Both the position numbers and the translations under genes were made by a program. Under the pieces are notes generated by a model. It did no database searches. It had not been told where the DNA came from and worked only from the letters and a program-made list of their open reading frames with translations. A stretch of DNA of 16,817 bases from Acidobacteriota bacterium (lineage in GTDB: Bacteria > Acidobacteriota > Terriglobia > Terriglobales > Acidobacteriaceae): positions 1-16,817 of the forward strand of contig JANXQR010000154.1 of assembly GCA_025353435.1 (NCBI GenBank), given 5' to 3'. Every line of letters starts with the position of its first letter. Position 1 is the first letter of the stretch. Below, one piece after another: positions 1 through 7,619 of the stretch.

Positions 1-1160
1 ACATGGATGCCAACGCCACCACGCCGCTGCTGCCGGAGGTGCTGGAGGCCATGCGTCCGTACTGGATGGAGCACTTCGGCAATGCGTCCTCGATCCACAT
101 TCACGGACAGCATGCCCGCACCGCGGTGGATCGCGCGCGCGAAACCATGGCCGAGTTCTTCAACTGCCATGAGGCCGAGGTCGTGTTCAACTCCGGCGGC
201 ACTGAGGGTGACAACACTGCCATCTTCGGCCTGCTCCGCCCCGGCGATCACTTCATCACCACCGCGATCGAGCACTCCGCCATTATTCAGGCGGCACAGC
301 GCATGGAGCACCACGGAGTCGACACAACGTTCGTCGCTCCGCAGCCCAGCGGCCTGATCAATCCTGCGGAAATTCGCGCCGCCATTCGTCCCCAGACTCG
401 GCTCATCAGCGTGATGCTGGCCAACAATGAAACCGGTGTCCTTCAGCCGGTCGACGAGATTGGCAAGATTGCCGCCGATGCGGGTGTGTTCTTCCATATT
501 GATGCGGTGCAGGCCGCCGGCAAGGTGCCCATCGATGTCCGGAGAATCGGCTGCCACCTGCTCTCCATCAGTGGCCACAAGATGCACGCACCGAAGGGTG
601 TCGGCGCCATGTTCGTGCGTCGCGGAACGCCTGTCGAGTCGCTGCTGGTCGGAGGAAGCCATGAGCGCCGCCGTCGCGCCGGAACCGAGAACGTTCCCGG
701 AATCGTGGGCCTCGGCAAGGCAGCCGACCTGGCCATGAGCAGCCTCGAAGACGGCACCATCGACCGCGTAGCCGCTCTGCGCAATCGGCTCGAAGCGGAA
801 CTGCTCTGCCTGCCCGGCACATGTGTCAACGGAGTCGGCCTCACCGGGAAGCCGGTGCCTCGAGCAGCGAACACAACCAATATCTGGTTCGATCATCTGG
901 AAGGCGAAGCGCTGGTCATCGCGCTCGACCTCAAGGGTGTGGCGGTTTCCGGCGGGTCGGCCTGCCATTCCGGTGCCACCGAGCCGAGCCACGTACTGAT
1001 GGCGATGGGCCTCGACAAAGCACGTGCCCGCGCCAGCCTCCGCTTCAGCCTGCTGAAAACAGCGACGGATGCTGACGCGGATTACGTCCTCTCCGTTGTG
1101 CCGCAAGCCGTCGAGCGGCTGAGAGCACTGTCGCCGGTAGAAGCCGGAACTTTGGGATAG
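1..1160 (+). CDS. Cysteine desulfurase (NifS/IscS family), 5' end outside window
   Basis: This PLP-dependent class V aminotransferase-fold enzyme removes sulfur from L-cysteine, giving alanine and an enzyme persulfide for sulfur transfer. The first visible residues (MDANATTPL) match the family motif that normally follows several N-terminal residues, and bases 1-2 fit the end of a Tyr codon, so the ATG at 3 is probably internal and the true start lies upstream. Counting from that Met, SGHK holds the PLP-binding Lys193, the cofactor contacts lie in TEGDN, IEHSA and HIDAVQ, and the mobile catalytic loop GSACHSG holds Cys321. The 385 visible residues are close to full family length. The stop lies 4 bases before the next gene, mnmA, which suggests that this enzyme is its dedicated sulfur donor, as YrvO is in Bacillus. 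Exact subfamily (IscS, NifS or YrvO) is not resolved. Confidence 0.93.
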   Translation, partial: MDANATTPLLPEVLEAMRPYWMEHFGNASSIHIHGQHARTAVDRARETMAEFFNCHEAEVVFNSGGTEGDNTAIFGLLRPGDHFITTAIEHSAIIQAAQRMEHHGVDTTFVAPQPSGLINPAEIRAAIRPQTRLISVMLANNETGVLQPVDEIGKIAADAGVFFHIDAVQAAGKVPIDVRRIGCHLLSISGHKMHAPKGVGAMFVRRGTPVESLLVGGSHERRRRAGTENVPGIVGLGKAADLAMSSLEDGTIDRVAALRNRLEAELLCLPGTCVNGVGLTGKPVPRAANTTNIWFDHLEGEALVIALDLKGVAVSGGSACHSGATEPSHVLMAMGLDKARARASLRFSLLKTATDADADYVLSVVPQAVERLRALSPVEAGTLG

Positions 1161-1162
1161 GA
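1154..1162 (+). promoter_or_regulatory. Ribosome binding site supporting the TTG start of mnmA
   Basis: GGGATAGGA overlaps the desulfurase stop codon TAG (1158-1160) and lies just before TTG 1165. The spacing is 7 bases from GGGA, or only 2 from AGGA. It supports the TTG start and translational coupling. Confidence 0.45.
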
Positions 1163-1164
1163 AA

Positions 1165-2295
1165 TTGACAATCGAAGCCACAACCATCGCCGTAGCCATG
1201 TCCGGAGGAGTCGACTCTTCGACAGTAGCGGCGATGCTCGCCCACGACACCCACGGAACAGACAATTCCGTCGTCGGCCTCACTCTGCATCTCTGGGATC
1301 AGACCCGCCTGGCCGGCAAGCACGGTATCCCCGACGCACCCAAGGCCGGCCGCTGCTGCTCGCTGGACGACGTGTACGACGCGCGCCGCGTAGCCGAGCA
1401 CCTCGGCATCCCCTACTACGTCGTCAATCAGGAAGAGCGCTTCGAGGCCGACGTGGTCCGCCCCTTCGTGAACGAGTATCTCGCCGGCCGCACGCCCATT
1501 CCCTGCTCTCTCTGCAACGACCACATCAAGTTCGACCAGCTTCTCAAGACCGCGCGCTCGATCGGCGCCAGCCGCATTGCTACCGGCCATTACGCCGTGA
1601 ACGAGTACGACCCGGTGCGCAAGCGTTGGATCCTGAAGCGCCCCGCCGACCTGGCGAAAGATCAGACTTACTTCCTCTTCGGCCTCACGCAGCAGCAGCT
1701 CGCTCACACGCTTTTCCCGCTCGGCCACATGACCAAGCCGGAGGTGCGCGAGGTCGCACGGAAGCATGGCCTGGCGCTTGCCGAAAAGCCCGACTCGCAG
1801 GAAATCTGCTTCATCCCTGGCGGCGATTACAAGCAGTTCCTCACCGCCTATCTCGAGGAGCAGGGCGAGGCTGCGCCTGAAACCAGCGGTGAACTCGTCA
1901 CCACCGACGGCCGCGTGCTCGGCCATCACGAAAGCATTTCCGGCTTCACCGTGGGCCAGCGCAAGGGCCTCAAGGTTTCCTCGCCATCGCCCCTTTACGT
2001 AATTCAGATTGACCCGGCGAGCCATCGCGTAACGGTTGGCGCAGATGCAGAGCTCGCAACTCGAACCCTGCGCGCCGGCCGCCTCAACTGGATCAGCATT
2101 CCCGACCTTACCGCCCCCATGCGCGTGAAGATTAAGATCCGCCACCGTCACGAGCCCGCCTTGGCAACGCTCCAGCCTGCCGAGGCGGGTGAAATTATCG
2201 CCACCTTTGACGATCCGCAGCGTGCGATCACGCCAGGCCAGTCTGCCGTGTTCTACGACAGCGATGAAGTTGTCGGCGGCGGTTGGATTCGCTGA
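1165..2295 (+). CDS. mnmA: tRNA-specific 2-thiouridylase MnmA
   Basis: MnmA adenylates U34 of tRNA-Lys, -Glu and -Gln with ATP and replaces the C2 oxygen with sulfur, giving s2U34. The PP-loop motif SGGVDSS lies at residues 13-19. The catalytic Cys is expected at C117 (CSLCNDHIKF) and the persulfide-carrying Cys at C215 (DSQEICFIP). The C-terminal beta-barrel ends in the family's typical DEVVGGGWIR. At 376 residues the length is normal. The start is TTG: the next ATG (1198) would remove the beta-strand before the PP-loop. A GGGATAGGA stretch at 1154-1162 overlaps the upstream stop codon, so translation is probably coupled to the desulfurase gene. A CCSLDD segment near residue 68 is an insertion relative to E. 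coli MnmA. Confidence 0.96.
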   Translation: MTIEATTIAVAMSGGVDSSTVAAMLAHDTHGTDNSVVGLTLHLWDQTRLAGKHGIPDAPKAGRCCSLDDVYDARRVAEHLGIPYYVVNQEERFEADVVRPFVNEYLAGRTPIPCSLCNDHIKFDQLLKTARSIGASRIATGHYAVNEYDPVRKRWILKRPADLAKDQTYFLFGLTQQQLAHTLFPLGHMTKPEVREVARKHGLALAEKPDSQEICFIPGGDYKQFLTAYLEEQGEAAPETSGELVTTDGRVLGHHESISGFTVGQRKGLKVSSPSPLYVIQIDPASHRVTVGADAELATRTLRAGRLNWISIPDLTAPMRVKIKIRHRHEPALATLQPAEAGEIIATFDDPQRAITPGQSAVFYDSDEVVGGGWIR

Positions 2296-2338
2296 TCGTA
2301 TATCCTCGGAGACGGCGCATTGCGATTGGCGCGCTCAC

Positions 2339-2343
2339 GAGGA
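2339..2343 (+). promoter_or_regulatory. Shine-Dalgarno site choosing TTG 2354
   Basis: GAGGA lies 10 bases before TTG 2354. No comparable site precedes GTG 2387. It places the start directly before the basic n-region of the signal peptide. Confidence 0.4.
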
Positions 2344-2353
2344 TCAGCCCAAT

Positions 2354-3148
2354 TTGAACCAGGGATCGCATCGGAATCGACCAAGTGTGCTTCTTGGCAC
2401 TCTGCTCGCGGTCTGCGGCTGCTTGAGCGCCGCTCCGGCCCATTCGCAGCAAGCCGCATCTCAGCCCTTGAATGGCACCGTCTCCGGCTTTGGGACATCC
2501 TTCGTCTTCAATCCGCCAGTCTGTCCCGGCTGCGTTGAAACTGAGTTAGGCGTCCTCACTCTTCAGGACGGCCGCTATATCCCCGCCATCCTGACGGTAG
2601 CGCCGCCGTGGGGAAGTTTGGACGCTAGCGTGCTCGTAAACGTGCTCGATTCGGAGGCGCCCCACTCCGCGCGTGCCACGCACTTTGGCAATCGCGTCGA
2701 CTTCGTGATCCGCCAGCAGGTACTGTCCAAAGCGAACTTTGTGCTGACCGTCGCACCCATCGGCACCGTTTTTGTGCGCGCCGGACATGGCGGGCGCGCC
2801 GGTGCCACGATTGCGCCGCAGTACACCTGGGGAAAGAATCAAGCGGTAGCCAACTTCACCTGGACAGGGGCAATCGGCGTCGGTGCCGCTAATCCGCGCA
2901 GCGATTATGTCACTCAATTCGACTATGCCCGCACGATTCAGCAGCGCGGCTCATCCTGGTTCGTTGGATTTCAGCAGGATGATTCCGCCGGGAGCGAGAC
3001 CATGGGGATTGAGGAAGGCCTTGTGCTGCCCTTCCGCAACGGCCAAGTAGAACTGGCGACCCAACAGTTGAGTCTCAACACCGATCCAGCGGTGCAGGTG
3101 CAAGCGCGCGTCATTGTTAACTGGGGAAAGCTGTTTGGGAGGAAGTAG
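2354..3148 (+). CDS. Exported protein of unknown function, beta-rich, possibly an outer-membrane barrel
   Basis: I do not recognise a named family. The reading frame is open back into mnmA, but the best start is TTG 2354, with GAGGA about 10 bases upstream. It gives 264 residues beginning with a signal peptide: basic segment SHRNR, hydrophobic LLGTLLAVCGCLSAAPA, probable cleavage near AHS. The mature part has two nearby cysteines in CPGC, then alternating hydrophobic/polar strands such as NFVLTVAPIGTVFVRAG and QAVANFTWTGAIGVG. It ends in a strand (VQARVIVNWGKLF) like the C-terminal strand of outer-membrane barrels. The NPRSDYVTQFDY stretch resembles barrel proteins of the MetA/phenol-degradation type, but this is a loose impression. 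It starts 58 bases after mnmA and ends 46 bases before the arabinofuranosidase gene. GTG 2387 is a weaker alternative start because it would drop the basic segment. Confidence 0.7.
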   Translation: MNQGSHRNRPSVLLGTLLAVCGCLSAAPAHSQQAASQPLNGTVSGFGTSFVFNPPVCPGCVETELGVLTLQDGRYIPAILTVAPPWGSLDASVLVNVLDSEAPHSARATHFGNRVDFVIRQQVLSKANFVLTVAPIGTVFVRAGHGGRAGATIAPQYTWGKNQAVANFTWTGAIGVGAANPRSDYVTQFDYARTIQQRGSSWFVGFQQDDSAGSETMGIEEGLVLPFRNGQVELATQQLSLNTDPAVQVQARVIVNWGKLFGRK

Positions 3149-3161
3149 CGGTCATTTGCCT

Positions 3162-3167
3162 TATACT
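3162..3167 (+). promoter_or_regulatory. Candidate -10 box upstream of the GH51 gene
   Basis: TATACT fits the sigma-70 -10 consensus (5 of 6) and would start a transcript with a leader of about 20 bases before ATG 3195. No good -35 hexamer lies 16-18 bases upstream, so the call is weak. The gene may instead be read from an upstream promoter. Confidence 0.25.
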
Positions 3168-3194
3168 GGCGCGTCAGCATAAAAGGATGATGGA

Positions 3195-5117
3195 ATGCGC
3201 CTGAAAACGTTTGCTCGCTGTGCCGCCCTGTTGAATCTCTCTCTTCTGTGTCTCGCTTCCAACCAGTTTTTGCAAGCGCAGAACTCCCCGGTCAAGCTCA
3301 CCATCCATGCCGATCGTCCAGTCTCGGCTGTGAGCCCCACGCTCTACGGCCTCATGACCGAGGAGATCAACTACTCCTACGACGGCGGGCTTTACGCCGA
3401 GATGGTGCGCAACCGCACCTTTCGCGGTGACTGGAGCGGCGTCAATTTCTGGTACCTCGTTGAGGGTGGGAACTCCGCAGCAAAGATGGAGGCCGACAAG
3501 GCAACCGGCCCCAGCAGCGCGCTCACCGCAAGCCTGCGCCTCGACGTGCAAAAAGCCGATGCCCAGAACCAGGCGGGCGTGCTGAACACCGGCTGGTGGG
3601 GCATGGCGGTCAAGGCCAGCACCGAGTACAAGGGCTCGTTCTACGCAAAGGCTTCCGGCTCCGACATGGGCCCGATCACGGTAAGCCTGGTCAGTGACGA
3701 CACCGGCAAGGCGCTAGCTACCGCCACTATTGCCAGCCTCACCGGCGATTGGAAGCAGTACTCATTCACCCTGAAGACAGCAGCCGCACAGGCCTCAGCT
3801 TCCAATCACCTTGCCATCACCGTCGCTCATCCCGGCACCTTGTGGCTGCAGCTTGTCTCGCTCTTCCCGCCCACCTATCGAAATCGCACCAACGGCTTCC
3901 GCAGCGACCTGATGGAGAAACTCGCAGCCATGCACCCGACGTTCCTGCGCTTTCCCGGAGGCAACTATCTCGAGGGCGATCACATCAAGGAGCGCTTCAA
4001 CTGGAAAGAAACCATCGGCCCGCTGGTCGATCGTCCCACGCACCGCAGTCCGTGGAATTACCAGTCGTCCGATGGCATGGGCCTGCTCGAATTCCTGGGG
4101 TGGTGTGAAGATCTGAACATGAATCCGCTCCTCGCCGTGTATGCAGGCTACTCGCTGCAGCAGGAGCATGTGAATCCCGGCCCCGATCTCGAGCCTTACG
4201 TGCAAGACGCTCTGGATGAGATCGAATACGTGACTGGCTCAGCAGATACCAAGTGGGGCGCGGAGCGTGCCAAGGATGGCCACCCACAGCCCTTCAAACT
4301 CACTTATGTCGAAATCGGCAACGAAGACCAGTTCGATCATTCGGGCTCGTACGAAGCGCGTTATGCGCAGTTCTACAAAGCGATAAAAGCGAAGTATCCA
4401 GATCTCCAGCTGATCGCCACCACGCCAATCAACAACATGCGTCCCGATGTCCAGGACGATCACTACTACGTGCGCGCCACCAAGAATTTTCAAGACGCGA
4501 ATCACTACGACAAGGCAGACCGCAACGGCCCAAAGATCTTTGTAGGCGAATGGGCCACGCGCGAGGGTGCACCAACTCCGAACATGGGCGCGGCACTCGG
4601 CGATGCGGCGTGGATGACGGGCCTCGAACGCAACAGCGATCTGATCGTGATGGCGTCGTACGCGCCCCTGCTCACCAACGTCAATCCCGGCGGCCTGCAG
4701 TGGGACACCGACCTCATCGGCTACAACGCGGAGAAGAGCTACGGCTCGCCCTCTTTCTACGCGCAGGCCATGTTCGGTTCGCACCTCGGCGACCACACGC
4801 TGGCTTCTACGGCCGACGGTGCGGGCGCAAAGTTCTTCTACTCCATCACCGCGGGCGCCGCAAAGAAAAAGCTCTACCTCAAGCTGGTGAATGCGGCGTC
4901 CACACCGCAGGCTGTCGACATCGATCTCGAAGGCGCGAAGCTCGCATCCACGGCAAAGCTGATCAGCCTGGCCGCCAAAGACACGCAGGCAACCAACTCC
5001 ATCGATCGGCCTGAATTCCTCAAGCCGGTGGACAGCTCCGTCACGGTGACTGGCGGCCAACTGCGCCGCACCATGCCGCAATTTGCGATTGAGGTAATCG
5101 AGTTCGACCAGCAGTAG
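3195..5117 (+). CDS. Secreted alpha-L-arabinofuranosidase, GH51
   Basis: This retaining glycoside hydrolase releases terminal alpha-L-arabinofuranosyl residues from arabinoxylan, arabinan and similar plant polymers. A signal peptide covers residues 1-28 (cleavage after LQA). An N-terminal strand region (SPTLYGLMTEEINYSYDGG) is followed by an inserted carbohydrate-binding-like beta-sandwich at about 85-225. The catalytic (beta/alpha)8 barrel contains LRFPGGNYLEG, the acid/base Glu377 in EIGNED and the nucleophile Glu452 in VGEWAT. A C-terminal beta domain starts near 520. The length, 640 residues, fits bacterial GH51 enzymes with the extra domain. An AAGGA site lies 7 bases before the ATG. The stop codon touches the stop of the convergent gene, leaving no intergenic terminator. 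Export suggests action on extracellular or periplasmic hemicellulose. Confidence 0.93.
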   Translation: MRLKTFARCAALLNLSLLCLASNQFLQAQNSPVKLTIHADRPVSAVSPTLYGLMTEEINYSYDGGLYAEMVRNRTFRGDWSGVNFWYLVEGGNSAAKMEADKATGPSSALTASLRLDVQKADAQNQAGVLNTGWWGMAVKASTEYKGSFYAKASGSDMGPITVSLVSDDTGKALATATIASLTGDWKQYSFTLKTAAAQASASNHLAITVAHPGTLWLQLVSLFPPTYRNRTNGFRSDLMEKLAAMHPTFLRFPGGNYLEGDHIKERFNWKETIGPLVDRPTHRSPWNYQSSDGMGLLEFLGWCEDLNMNPLLAVYAGYSLQQEHVNPGPDLEPYVQDALDEIEYVTGSADTKWGAERAKDGHPQPFKLTYVEIGNEDQFDHSGSYEARYAQFYKAIKAKYPDLQLIATTPINNMRPDVQDDHYYVRATKNFQDANHYDKADRNGPKIFVGEWATREGAPTPNMGAALGDAAWMTGLERNSDLIVMASYAPLLTNVNPGGLQWDTDLIGYNAEKSYGSPSFYAQAMFGSHLGDHTLASTADGAGAKFFYSITAGAAKKKLYLKLVNAASTPQAVDIDLEGAKLASTAKLISLAAKDTQATNSIDRPEFLKPVDSSVTVTGGQLRRTMPQFAIEVIEFDQQ

Positions 5118-5123
5118 TTACTG
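5112..5123. other. Zero-gap convergent stop codons inside a palindrome
   Basis: The plus-strand TAG (5115-5117) and minus-strand TAA (5120-5118) are directly adjacent. They sit in an inverted repeat with arms CAGTA/TACTG and a 2-base centre. There is no room for a separate terminator for either gene. Confidence 0.85.
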
Positions 5124-6206
5124 TCGCACAGCCCACGCAAGGCCATCGGGATTGCCGCCGGCATCAATGTGCCCGGTCACCGCCAGTGTCTTGAGGTCGA
5201 TGATCGCCACATAGTTGTCAGGCGTGCACGCAATGAACGCGCGTGCCCCGTCTGGCTGGATCAGGATTCCCGCGGCCCCATGGCCGACCGGAATACGCTT
5301 CTCCACCGCGTGGCTCGCCACATTCACAACCACGACATCGGGGTTGCCCAGCAAAGAGATCAAAACGCGTTTTCCATCGGGCGTAAACTTCAGCCGATTG
5401 GCCGACTTCGTGTCAACGTTCAGCGTCGCGGCAACGCGCTTCGCTGTCAGATTGATGACAGACACGGTGCCATCGCCCGAGTTGGCAATCCACGCCTCCT
5501 TGCCATCAGGGGAAATGTCAAAGCCCTCGTCGCGCTGGCCCACTGCAATGTTCGTCAGTTGCCAATCACCGCCTGGAGGCGCCGGCATGCCCGGCGGAGG
5601 GCCCTGTGGTGCGCCAGAGCCACCCGGAGGAGGGCCTTGCGGTGATCCGGGACCTCCCGGCGGAGGTGGCCCCCCATTCGACTCGACGTGGTCAAGAATC
5701 GTGACGGTCCCGGCGTTCACATTCGTAGTCACAATCCGCTTGCCGTCGGGAAACACATAAAGCATATGAGTTCGAGCCTGGCCCATGCCCAGGATCCAGT
5801 CAATCTTGCCCGTAGCCGGATCGTATCGGCCAATGCACTTGGCGGCCTCTGCCGTGAACCACACTTTGCCAAGTTGAAAATCCAGTCCGTGCGGACCGCT
5901 CAACGCACCCAGATCGATGCTCGGCAGTGCCTTCTGCCCCACAAGATCCAGAACCGCAAGCGTATGAAACGATCCGAAACCGTAGTTCGAAACGTAAGCC
6001 ATTCTTCCATCCGACGACGCAACAATCTCGTGCGGATCGTCACCGACCGGCAACCGCACTCCCACCTGCAATGTTGCAGGATCGACAATGGCCATGGTGT
6101 GGTCGTGCTTTGACAGCACCAGCAAGGCGGGCGAAGGCGTAGTTTGTGCGGATGCAAAGCCAGATAGACAAACAGCGGACAAGACGGCGAGAACGCAAAG
6201 ACGCAT
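5118..6206 (-). CDS. Secreted YncE-like beta-propeller protein with a Pro/Gly-rich insert
   Basis: A signal peptide (residues 1-20, cleavage near ASA/Q) precedes repeated blades of the YncE/YVTN type, for example SPDGKEAWIANSGDGTVSV, TPDGKRVLISLLGNPDVVVV and QPDGARAFIACTPDNYVAI. These propellers usually act as periplasmic or surface binding scaffolds. No catalytic motif is visible, so the role is unknown. At about residues 176-210 a low-complexity insert breaks the blade pattern and contains two 11-residue units ending in PQGPPP. GGAGG lies about 9 bases before the ATG. The gene converges on the GH51 gene with stop codons touching and is 79 bases downstream of the DUF948-like gene, so it may be the last gene of that transcript. 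Total length is 362 residues. Confidence 0.85.
   Translation of the reverse strand: MRLCVLAVLSAVCLSGFASAQTTPSPALLVLSKHDHTMAIVDPATLQVGVRLPVGDDPHEIVASSDGRMAYVSNYGFGSFHTLAVLDLVGQKALPSIDLGALSGPHGLDFQLGKVWFTAEAAKCIGRYDPATGKIDWILGMGQARTHMLYVFPDGKRIVTTNVNAGTVTILDHVESNGGPPPPGGPGSPQGPPPGGSGAPQGPPPGMPAPPGGDWQLTNIAVGQRDEGFDISPDGKEAWIANSGDGTVSVINLTAKRVAATLNVDTKSANRLKFTPDGKRVLISLLGNPDVVVVNVASHAVEKRIPVGHGAAGILIQPDGARAFIACTPDNYVAIIDLKTLAVTGHIDAGGNPDGLAWAVRQ
5592..5657 (-). repeat. Two 33-bp in-frame tandem units coding GGxGxPQGPPP
   Basis: Units at 5625-5657 (GGPGSPQGPPP) and 5592-5624 (GGSGAPQGPPP) are adjacent and similar in DNA and protein. They lie in a wider Pro/Gly-rich loop of the propeller gene and probably arose by duplication. 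Copy number may vary between strains. Confidence 0.8.
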
Positions 6207-6285
6207 GCAACGGCCTCCGCGATCAGATTACTGCAATCCGGTACGGACCCAAGAGAATTGAAGAAATTGAAGCGCCTTGGGTTTG

Positions 6286-6795
6286 CTACTCTCGCGCGCG
6301 GTCCCGAGGCGACGACTTCGCAAGCGCTCCAAAGATTGCCCGCGCCGCCGCCACGACTCCGGAAATCTGACGCAATGGCACCGAGACCGCATGGTTCACA
6401 AATTGTCCCACGTATTCTGCGGTATTGAGGGCCTCGGTCGTCAAACCGTCCACGCGCTCTGCCTGCCGCCGAATGCGATACGTAATCTCATCGGCCGACA
6501 CCTGCATCTTCATGGCCTCGGCGTTCGCAATGTGCGCAATATTGGCCACATCGGTCGCCGTCGAATCCAGCTTCGGTTCAAGCTTCACAATCAGCTCGCG
6601 CGTCACCTTGATCAGAGACTTGGAATGCTCAAGAATCGGCACAATGTGCGACTGCATGTCCGTCGCGTACTCGCCGGCCAGCTTCATGCCCTTGCGCATG
6701 GCCAAAAACATGACGAAAAGAATGATGAGTTGGAACAGTCCCGCAACCGCGATCACAGCGACCAGAACGGTGAGGATCATTTCCGTGCTTTGCAT
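6286..6795 (-). CDS. DUF948-like membrane-anchored helical protein
   Basis: The 169-residue product has one strongly hydrophobic N-terminal segment (about residues 6-32, ILTVLVAVIAVAGLFQLI onward). It is followed by a long polar, mostly alpha-helical region with heptad-like spacing (HIVPILEHSKSLIKVTRELI), as in DUF948/YtxG-type proteins. The likely topology is a short outside N-terminus and a helical cytoplasmic or periplasmic rod; the side is not resolved. The function is unknown in the family. A YtxH-domain gene lies 181 bases upstream on the same strand, and in Bacillus subtilis the same two families sit together (ytxG-ytxH), which supports the assignment. The ribosome binding site before ATG 6795 is weak (AAGAGA about 7 bases upstream). 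Confidence 0.75.
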   Translation of the reverse strand: MQSTEMILTVLVAVIAVAGLFQLIILFVMFLAMRKGMKLAGEYATDMQSHIVPILEHSKSLIKVTRELIVKLEPKLDSTATDVANIAHIANAEAMKMQVSADEITYRIRRQAERVDGLTTEALNTAEYVGQFVNHAVSVPLRQISGVVAAARAIFGALAKSSPRDRARE

Positions 6796-6934
6796 AATGG
6801 TCTCTTGGACTGCATCTGCCGAACCGTCGCAGTCACTGCGAGGCGGCGGTAGCCCACGCCGGCTTGGAGACTGTCCGCGAACACACTGCTCGCCTTCGCT
6901 GACAGTCCCAAGTCCCGACGCTGTTTCGTTGATG

Positions 6935-6954
6935 CCGGATCACGCTGCATCCGG
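6935..6954. repeat. Short inverted repeat downstream of the YtxH gene
   Basis: Arms CCGGAT (6935-6940) and ATCCGG (6949-6954) flank an 8-base loop. A second small hairpin GCGC-TTAT-GCGC lies at 6962-6973. Together they could form structure in the mRNA after the YtxH stop, but no U-tract follows on the minus strand, so a terminator is not claimed. Confidence 0.4.
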
Positions 6955-6976
6955 AATAAGTGCGCTTATGCGCCAA

Positions 6977-7438
6977 TTAGACTTCAGGCGCGCTAGTGGA
7001 AGGATTGCCGGCGGAACCAAAAGTATTTCCCGTTGAAGAACCGCCTGCAATTCCCGATCCGCTGGGTGCAGTCGTTGAACGATAAGCTTGGCGACCTGCA
7101 TCAACAGCGGCCGCGACCCGCGTGCCCTGTTCGCCGACCAGGCTCTTGCCCCGCTCCACAAATTCTTCCCATTGGGCGCGCCCACGATCCACGGCATCGC
7201 GGCCGCGGTCCACGTACTCGCCCACGTGCTCCTTGCCCTTGTCGACGATCCCACCCACCTGCTCCGCAACCTGTTTGCTGCGGTTACGTAGATATTCGGT
7301 GCCTTCGCGAGCACTGTTCGCCAACTCTTCCCGCGTTTCACGGCCGCTCTTGGGCGCATACAAAATGCCCGCCAGGGCGCCTACGCCCAAACCTGCCAAA
7401 AACCATGCAAATCCGTTTATTCTGCTTTCCTCTGCCAT
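6977..7438 (-). CDS. YtxH domain-containing protein
   Basis: The N-terminal part shows the YtxH signature: a short hydrophobic, Gly-rich helix GFAWFLAGLGVGALAGILYA followed by APKSGRETREEL. The middle (about residues 45-120) is a charged amphipathic helix with roughly 11-residue periodicity (VDKGKEHVGEY, VDRGRDAVDRG, WEEFVERGKSLV), like LEA or apolipoprotein-type helices. The tail is low-complexity Ser/Gly/Thr. YtxH proteins are membrane-associated and linked to general stress in some Firmicutes; the molecular role is unknown. AAAGGAG about 9 bases before the ATG is a strong ribosome binding site. The gene follows nusB by 234 bases and precedes the DUF948-like gene. Length is 153 residues. 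Confidence 0.85.
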   Translation of the reverse strand: MAEESRINGFAWFLAGLGVGALAGILYAPKSGRETREELANSAREGTEYLRNRSKQVAEQVGGIVDKGKEHVGEYVDRGRDAVDRGRAQWEEFVERGKSLVGEQGTRVAAAVDAGRQAYRSTTAPSGSGIAGGSSTGNTFGSAGNPSTSAPEV

Positions 7439-7539
7439 ACGAAATTTCTCCTTTCGTTAAGACCGGATAACAGCTGAGCTTACCCGACTTATGGTACCGC
7501 AACCGACAGCTTGGGGTCGGATTACCCTGAAAATGGACG

Positions 7540-7567
7540 GGGCCACAGGCCCTCGAGCGATCGGGCC
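7540..7567. repeat. Mutually exclusive GGGCC/GGCCC hairpins in the nusB-ytxH gap
   Basis: Three arms, GGGCC (7540-7544), GGCCC (7548-7552) and GGGCC (7563-7567), allow two alternative stem-loops sharing the middle arm. On the minus strand the second hairpin is followed by GTCCATTTT. It could attenuate transcription from nusB into the YtxH gene, but the T-run is poor. Confidence 0.3.
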
Positions 7568-7619
7568 TTCCAGCGCATCTTCTCTGGTTTGGACGCAGAT
7601 TAAGCCCGAGTAGTTGCAA

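Noticed and set aside
3..5. ATG 3 as the true start of the cysteine desulfurase
   Set aside because: The MDANATTPL motif is usually preceded by a few residues, and bases 1-2 fit a preceding Tyr codon; the gene is probably cut by the window edge.
1045..2151. Minus-strand open frame of 368 codons over mnmA
   Set aside because: The plus strand holds a complete MnmA with all motifs, and the antisense product resembles no known family.
1198..2295. ATG 1198 as the mnmA start
   Set aside because: It would begin at the PP-loop itself and delete the preceding beta-strand conserved in the family; TTG 1165 keeps it.
4239..5081. Minus-strand open frame of 280 codons inside the GH51 gene
   Set aside because: It lies wholly within the catalytic and C-terminal part of a well-supported arabinofuranosidase and has no family features.
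6935..6973. Intrinsic terminator after the YtxH gene
   Set aside because: The stems are short (6 and 4 bp) and no T-run follows on the minus strand; kept only as an inverted repeat.
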